The position numbers and the translations under genes are program-made. Below, piece after piece: positions 1 to 3,325 of a DNA stretch of 5,346 nucleotides (positions are counted from its first letter, which is position 1; each line of letters starts with the position of its first letter). The notes beneath the pieces are model-generated. The model searched no databases, was not told the origin of the DNA, and saw only the letters and a list, made by a program, of their open reading frames with translations. The stretch is from Oscillospiraceae bacterium (GTDB lineage: Bacteria; Bacillota_A; Clostridia; Oscillospirales; Oscillospiraceae): contig JAFZOC010000318.1 of assembly GCA_017550765.1 (NCBI GenBank), positions 1 through 5,346 on the forward strand. The letters are read 5' to 3'.

Positions 1-440
1 ATACCATCGCCAACAACATCAAAATGTGGGATACCTCCATCGAGGATTATGAAATGATCGTGGCGGCCCGCGACGCGCAGATCCATGAGGACATCATGCA
101 GCGCGAGGGCGGCTACCAGTACAGGATGATCGAGGGCGGCCGGGACTTCTCCGGCGGCCAGCGGCAGCGCATGGAGATCGCCCGCGTGCTGGCCCAGGAC
201 CCCACCATGATCATACTGGACGAGGCGACCTCCGCCCTGGACGCGCTGACCGAGTATCAGCTGGTCAACGCGATCAAGGACCGGGGCATCACCTGCATCA
301 TCATCGCGCACCGCCTCAGCACCATCCGCGACTGCGACGAGATCGTGGTGCTGGACCGGGGGCGGGTGGTGGAGCGCGGCACCCACGAGGAGCTCTACGC
401 CAGGGGCGGCGTCTACGCCGACCTGATCGCCAGCGACTGA
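1..440 (+). CDS. NHLM-type peptide-export ABC transporter, peptidase/ATP-binding subunit (ABC1), C-terminal fragment
   Basis: This is the 3' end of an ABC exporter gene that enters from the left edge; reading frame 3 is open and gives 145 residues before the TGA at 438-440. Only the second half of the nucleotide-binding domain is present. It begins [10 protein letters not shown], then has the ABC signature FSGGQ (fragment residues 49-53), Walker [13 protein letters not shown] (69-80, catalytic Glu 74) and the H-loop IIIAHRLST (His 103). The run of D-loop, H-loop, [15 protein letters not shown] and [11 protein letters not shown] closely matches what I remember of the NHLM bacteriocin-system ABC1 family. 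Members of that family carry an N-terminal C39 peptidase that cuts after Gly-Gly. That peptidase, the membrane domain and Walker A would lie off the window, so their presence is inferred from the family. The ATG at position 24 is internal, not the real start. The downstream partner follows after 12 nt. Confidence 0.85.
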   Translation, partial: TIANNIKMWDTSIEDYEMIVAARDAQIHEDIMQREGGYQYRMIEGGRDFSGGQRQRMEIARVLAQDPTMIILDEATSALDALTEYQLVNAIKDRGITCIIIAHRLSTIRDCDEIVVLDRGRVVERGTHEELYARGGVYADLIASD

Positions 441-452
441 GGAGGTGGAGAG
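441..452 (+). promoter_or_regulatory. Ribosome binding site of the second ABC transporter gene
   Basis: The 12-nt gap between the two transporter genes is almost entirely a Shine-Dalgarno sequence. AGGAGGT begins at the last base of the upstream stop codon and leaves 6 nt before the ATG at 453. This fixes the start of the second gene and implies tight co-translation with the first. Confidence 0.8.
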
Positions 453-2642
453 ATGAGTTGGTTCGACGATCAGATCCGGATGCGTCAGCAGAAGGATCAG
501 GAAGTCTTTGAAGACTCCATTTTCCGCATGGCCTCGGTGGTCCTGGGCAAGCGCGGCGCCGGCACGCTGAACGACGAGCGCATCGTGACCAAGGCGGCCA
601 TCGACGAGATCCTGAAATACCACCACATCAAGCCCGCCGACATCCCGGAGGAGATCCGGGACGCCGAGGAGCAGATGGAATACGCCCTGCGCCCCCACGG
701 CATCATGCGCCGCCGGGTGGATCTGGAGGAGGGCTGGTACCGCAACGCCTTCGGGCCCATGCTGGGCTACTACGGCGAGGAACGGCTGCCGGTGGCGCTG
801 CTGCCGAAGGCCTTCCGGGGCTACTGCTTCGTCGATCCGGTCAGCGGGACGCGCAGGGACCTGAACAGAGAGACGGCGGCGGCCTTCGCCCGGGACGCGG
901 TCTGCTTCTATCGGCCGCTGCCGCTGAAAAAGCTGGGCGTCCCGGATCTGCTGAACTATCTGAAGGACTGCCTGGACCTGGGCGACGTGCTGATCTTCGC
1001 GGGACTGACCCTGCTGGTCACGCTGGTGGGCATGCTCATGCCCCGGATCACCCGCGAGCTGACCGGCCCGGTGCTGGAGCACAGGAGCGTGTCCATGCTC
1101 CTGGGCGCGGCGGTGTTCCTCTTCTGTACGATCCTCTCCTCCCAGCTGATCGGCAGCCTGAAGTCTCTGACCATGGACCGCATCCAGATCAAGACCTCCC
1201 TCTCGGTGGAGGCGGCGGTCATGATGCGCGTGATCGACCTGCCCGCCAGCTTCTTCCGCAACTATTCCTCCGGCGAGCTCTCCAGCCGCTTCGGCGCGGT
1301 CCGCCAGCTCTGCGACGTGATGGTGGCCAACGTCTTCTCCCTGGGCCTGAGCTCCCTGGTGTCCCTGCTGTACATCACCCAGATCTTCGCCTATGCGCCG
1401 GCCCTGGTGACGCCTGCGCTGCTGATCATCCTGGCCACGGTGACGCTCGGCGTCGTCTCCGCGCTCAAACAGAGGAAGATCAGCCAGGAGATCATGGAGC
1501 GGGGCGCGAAGAACGACGGCATGAGCTTCGCCCTGATCAACGGCGTGCAGAAGATCAAGCTCGCCGGCGCGGAGAAGCGGGCCTTCGCCCGCTGGGCCGA
1601 GTCCTATTCCTCCGTGGCCGAGCTGGAGTACGATCCGCCCCTCTTCCTGAAGATCGGCGGCGTGCTGAGCACGGCGGTGGCCCTGGCCGGCTCTTTGATG
1701 ATGTACTTCCTGGCGGTGAAGAGCGGGGTCACGCCCTCGGAGTATCTGGCCTTCAACGCGGCCTACGGCATGGTGAGCGGCGCCTTCAGCGCCCTCAGCG
1801 GCGTGGCGCTGACCGTGGCCCAGATCAGGCCCATCCTGGCCATGGCGGAGCCCATCCTGAAGACCGAGCCGGAGTCCTCCGAGATGAAGACCATGGTCAC
1901 CCGCCTCAGCGGCAGCATCGAGCTGTCCAACGTCCGCTTCCGCTACGGGGAGGACCTGCCCTATGTGCTGGACGGGATGGATCTGAAGATCCGCGCCGGG
2001 GAGTATGTGGCCATCGTGGGCCGGACCGGCTGCGGCAAGAGCACCCTCATGCGCCTGCTCCTGGGCTATGAGGAGCCGGAGAAGGGCGCGATCTACTACG
2101 ACGGCAGGGATATGAGGAAGCTGGACCTGCGCTCCCTGCGCCGCAAGATCGGCGCCGTCATGCAGACCGGCAGCCTCTTCCAGGGGGACATCTACTCCAA
2201 CATCGTCATCACCGCCCCGCAGCTGTCGCTGGACGAGGCATGGGAGGCGGCGGAGCTGGCCGGGATCGCGGACGATATCCGCGCCATGCCCATGGGCATG
2301 CACACCCTGATCTCCGAAGGCCAGGGCGGCATCTCCGGCGGCCAGAAGCAGCGCCTGATGATCGCCCGGGCCGTGGCCCCCAAGCCCAGGATCCTCATGT
2401 TCGACGAGGCGACCTCCGCCCTGGACAACAAGACCCAGAAGCAGGTCTCCGACGCGCTGGACGGGCTCAAGTGCACCCGCATCGTGATCGCCCATCGGCT
2501 CAGCACCATTCAGCACTGCGACAGGATCCTGGTCCTGGACGGCGGGAAGATCGTCGAAGACGGGACCTATGAGGAGCTGCTGGAACGGAACGGGCTCTTT
2601 TCCGCCCTTGTAGCGAAGCAAAGGCTTGACACGGGAGCCTGA
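453..2642 (+). CDS. NHLM-type peptide-export ABC transporter, permease/ATP-binding subunit (ABC2)
   Basis: A complete 729-residue half-transporter, predicted to sit in the cytoplasmic membrane and to pair with the upstream subunit to export a leader peptide substrate. Residues 1-170 are a soluble N-terminal region with no C39 peptidase motif. Six hydrophobic segments follow at roughly 179-199, 213-233, 290-312, 316-338, 402-422 and 434-456. The ATPase domain runs from about 484 to 726 with Walker A GRTGCGKST (523-531, Lys529), Q-loop Gln571, signature ISGGQ (627-631), Walker [13 protein letters not shown] (647-658, Glu652) and H-loop His681. All catalytic residues are intact. The N-terminal extension, the PASFFRNYSSGELSSR segment and the position next to ABC1 fit the NHLM bacteriocin-system ABC2 family, whose members lack the peptidase. 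A generic lipid or multidrug exporter is the alternative, but the tandem pair and the adjacent Gly-Gly leader peptide argue against it. The last codons overlap the promoter of the next gene. Confidence 0.87.
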   Translation: MSWFDDQIRMRQQKDQEVFEDSIFRMASVVLGKRGAGTLNDERIVTKAAIDEILKYHHIKPADIPEEIRDAEEQMEYALRPHGIMRRRVDLEEGWYRNAFGPMLGYYGEERLPVALLPKAFRGYCFVDPVSGTRRDLNRETAAAFARDAVCFYRPLPLKKLGVPDLLNYLKDCLDLGDVLIFAGLTLLVTLVGMLMPRITRELTGPVLEHRSVSMLLGAAVFLFCTILSSQLIGSLKSLTMDRIQIKTSLSVEAAVMMRVIDLPASFFRNYSSGELSSRFGAVRQLCDVMVANVFSLGLSSLVSLLYITQIFAYAPALVTPALLIILATVTLGVVSALKQRKISQEIMERGAKNDGMSFALINGVQKIKLAGAEKRAFARWAESYSSVAELEYDPPLFLKIGGVLSTAVALAGSLMMYFLAVKSGVTPSEYLAFNAAYGMVSGAFSALSGVALTVAQIRPILAMAEPILKTEPESSEMKTMVTRLSGSIELSNVRFRYGEDLPYVLDGMDLKIRAGEYVAIVGRTGCGKSTLMRLLLGYEEPEKGAIYYDGRDMRKLDLRSLRRKIGAVMQTGSLFQGDIYSNIVITAPQLSLDEAWEAAELAGIADDIRAMPMGMHTLISEGQGGISGGQKQRLMIARAVAPKPRILMFDEATSALDNKTQKQVSDALDGLKCTRIVIAHRLSTIQHCDRILVLDGGKIVEDGTYEELLERNGLFSALVAKQRLDTGA

Positions 2643-2653
2643 TCCGATATAAT
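2626..2653 (+). promoter_or_regulatory. Consensus sigma-A/sigma-70 promoter for the small leader-peptide gene
   Basis: A perfect -35 box TTGACA (2626-2631) and a perfect -10 box TATAAT (2648-2653) are separated by 16 bp. Transcription is expected to start near 2660. The -35 box lies inside the last codons of the ABC2 gene, and the stop codon (2640-2642) lies in the spacer. In a GC-rich window two exact hexamers at a permissible spacing are unlikely by chance. The promoter would let the exported peptide be made at a higher level than the transporter. Confidence 0.8.
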
Positions 2654-2793
2654 TATCATGAAAGCCGTGCGGCCGTCCCGGAGGGGGCTGCCGCCTCCTG
2701 CGCGGGCCCTGCGGTCCGGACACATGCGGCCCGAGGACAGGGCGCTGCGACGGCCGCGGGAAGACCGGCCCGTGTGAAGATCCGTATGGTATC

Positions 2794-2820
2794 TTGTACC
2801 TGTATGCAAGAGACTATAAA
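2794..2820 (+). promoter_or_regulatory. Possible second, weak promoter
   Basis: TATAAA at 2815-2820 resembles a -10 box, and TTGTAC at 2794-2799, 15 bp upstream, is a poor -35 match (3 of 6). It would give a short untranslated leader of roughly 28 nt. It lies in the AT-rich part of the intergenic region, where such matches arise easily, so it is much less convincing than the promoter at 2626-2653. Confidence 0.25.
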
Positions 2821-2846
2821 CAAAGACAAAAGAAAAAAGAAAAAAG

Positions 2847-2852
2847 AGGAGG
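2847..2852 (+). promoter_or_regulatory. Ribosome binding site of the leader-peptide gene
   Basis: A full AGGAGG sits 2 nt before the ATG at 2855 and 8 nt before the ATG at 2861. By spacing, the strongest pairing favours initiation at 2861; the ATG at 2855 could instead use the overlapping GAGG at 2846-2849 with a 5-nt spacer. The A-rich tract just upstream (2819-2845) should be unstructured and help ribosome loading. The site also excludes the farther upstream in-frame ATG at 2774. Confidence 0.8.
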
Positions 2853-2854
2853 AC

Positions 2855-3175
2855 ATGAACATGATCGAAAAGCTGCCTGACGAGAAGCTGGAGGCCGTCT
2901 CCGGCGGTATGACTGCTGAGCTGCGCGCCGCCTATGCCTGCATCAACGGCGATTACGGCAACGGCGAGGCCCGCGTCGCCGCGCTGCGCCGCGCCGGCTT
3001 CGACCCCAAGGTCGTCCAGGGCCTGGTCAACGATCTGCTGAAGTATGAGCAGGTCGCCAAGGACGTCATCGACGGCAAGTACGGCAACGGCGAGGCCCGC
3101 CGCACCGCTCTGGCCCGCGCCGGCTATAACTACGACACCATCCAGAACCTGGTCAACCACATGCTGCTGCGCTGA
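2855..3175 (+). CDS. Double-glycine-leader secreted small protein with two CW_7 (Cpl-7-type) cell-wall-binding repeats
   Basis: Predicted cargo of the upstream exporter, 106 residues numbered from 2855; the ATG at 2861 (104 residues) has better ribosome-binding-site spacing. Residues 1-18 form an acidic leader, IEKLPDEKLEAVSGG, of the bacteriocin type with alternating Leu/Leu/Val before Gly-Gly. Cleavage by a C39 peptidase after Gly18 would release an 88-residue product. Residues 24-63 and 66-105 are two repeats with a 42-residue period and 20 of 40 identical positions. Each has the pattern I-x-G-x-YGNGEAR-x-x-A-L-x-R-A-G-[FY], then Q-x-LVN-x-x-L. I recognise this as the CW_7 repeat of the Cpl-7 phage lysozyme, which binds the peptidoglycan muropeptide GlcNAc-MurNAc-L-Ala-D-isoGln. 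There is no catalytic domain, no membrane segment, and one cysteine (Cys29, in repeat 1 only). Net charge of the product is near +2 by residue count. The family assignment is from memory of the motif. The biological role (wall coating, antagonism or adhesion) is unknown. Confidence 0.85.
   Translation: MNMIEKLPDEKLEAVSGGMTAELRAAYACINGDYGNGEARVAALRRAGFDPKVVQGLVNDLLKYEQVAKDVIDGKYGNGEARRTALARAGYNYDTIQNLVNHMLLR
2924..3043 (+). repeat. CW_7-like repeat 1 within the small secreted protein
   Basis: This stretch encodes residues 24-63, the first wall-binding module, centred on INGDYGNGEAR and ending LVNDLLK. It contains a 21-bp stretch (2954-2974) identical to 3080-3100 in repeat 2, encoding YGNGEAR. 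It differs from repeat 2 by carrying Cys29 where repeat 2 has Val71, and FDPKVV in place of YNYDTI. Confidence 0.8.
3050..3169 (+). repeat. CW_7-like repeat 2 within the small secreted protein
   Basis: This stretch encodes residues 66-105, offset exactly 126 bp (42 codons) from repeat 1. QVAKDVIDGKYGNGEAR followed by LARAGYNYDTIQNLVN is the closer of the two to the classic Cpl-7 repeat pattern (VI-x-G-x-[WY]GNG ... R ... L-x-x-AGYDY-x-x-VQ-x-x-VN). It ends one residue before the C-terminus. Confidence 0.8.
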
Positions 3176-3194
3176 GCGCTCCGGCCTCAGTTCT

Positions 3195-3230
3195 CCGGCG
3201 CGGCCCGGCGCATGACCGGCGCCGCGCCGG
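3195..3230 (+). other. Strong GC hairpin after the peptide gene (possible mRNA-end or attenuating stem)
   Basis: CCGGCGCGGC at 3195-3204 is perfectly complementary to GCCGCGCCGG at 3221-3230. The loop itself contains CCGG at both ends (3205-3208 and 3216-3219), allowing a further short stem. It starts 19 nt after the peptide stop codon, the place where a terminator or stabilising stem is often found. The U-run required for intrinsic termination is missing. Confidence 0.45.
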
Positions 3231-3312
3231 TCTCCTGCGCGGCAGACCGCGCGCGAGCGCCCCTTTCCCCACACAAAGATGAGCAGCGTCCGGACCGCGG
3301 GCGCTGCGTTCC

Positions 3313-3319
3313 AGGAGGA
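3313..3319 (+). promoter_or_regulatory. Ribosome binding site of the lipoprotein gene
   Basis: AGGAGGA lies with its AGGAGG core ending 7 nt before the ATG at 3326. The ideal spacing, together with the signal peptide that starts directly at that ATG, fixes the start. Confidence 0.85.
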
Positions 3320-3325
3320 ACGACT

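Larger units (their letters stand above)
2654..2854 (+). other. Long 5' leader region of the peptide gene: GC-rich structured part, then A-rich part
   Basis: About 200 nt separate the ABC2 gene from the peptide start. Positions 2664-2777 are very GC-rich and hold several complementary segments. GCGGCCGTC at 2669-2677 pairs perfectly with GACGGCCGC at 2749-2757. GGAGG (2680-2684) pairs with CCTCC (2694-2698), CGGGCC (2703-2708) with GGCCCG (2728-2733), and GTCCGGAC (2714-2721) is a palindrome. No T-run follows any of them, so none looks like an intrinsic terminator. From about 2780 composition flips to A-rich, ending in a purine tract that leads into the ribosome binding site. I recognise no riboswitch class. 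The region is best read as the untranslated leader of the transcript from 2660, with a possible regulatory fold. Confidence 0.5.
3176..3325 (+). other. GC-rich intergenic region between the peptide and lipoprotein genes, with strong hairpins
   Basis: This gap holds no gene I can support. A 10-bp perfect stem pairs 3195-3204 with 3221-3230 across a 16-nt loop. An alternative hairpin pairs ACCGGCG (3215-3221) with CGCCGGT (3225-3231). A 6-bp stem GCGCGG/CCGCGC (3237-3242/3247-3252) has a CAGA tetraloop. GCAGCG (3283-3288) pairs with CGCTGC (3302-3307) just ahead of the lipoprotein ribosome binding site. No T-tract follows the strong stems, so this is not a classical terminator. It could protect the 3' end of the peptide mRNA or reduce read-through. 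I see no convincing promoter here, so the lipoprotein gene may depend on the promoter at 2626-2653. Confidence 0.45.

Noticed and set aside
219..242. 24-bp identity between the two ABC genes (219-242 and 2403-2426)
   Set aside because: It encodes the universally conserved DEATSALD of Walker B/D-loop with the same preferred codons. Protein constraint and codon bias explain it without recombination or a mobile repeat.
24..440. Complete short gene starting at the ATG at position 24
   Set aside because: The frame is open to the window edge, and the residues before it (TIANNIK) continue the ABC ATPase domain. It is the tail of a larger gene.
2240..2572. Plus-strand frame-shifted open frame inside ABC2 (and a similar one at 3586-3903 inside the lipoprotein)
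   Set aside because: Both are Arg/Pro/Gly/His-rich shadows of real genes in another frame, without ribosome binding sites or family resemblance.
2680..2698. Intrinsic terminator for the transporter operon
   Set aside because: GGAGG/CCTCC can form a stem, but no U-run follows it and it lies downstream of the strong promoter, so it would sit in the peptide transcript's own leader.
2774..2854. Upstream in-frame ATG at 2774 as the start of the small secreted protein
   Set aside because: No ribosome binding site precedes it, it would add a Lys-rich stretch ahead of an otherwise canonical Gly-Gly leader, and the strong AGGAGG would then lie inside the gene. Starts at 2855 or 2861 fit much better.
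2909..3175. Lanthipeptide or other cysteine-rich modified peptide core
   Set aside because: The core has only one cysteine, few Ser/Thr, and a clear repeat structure matching wall-binding modules, so ring-forming modification is not supported.
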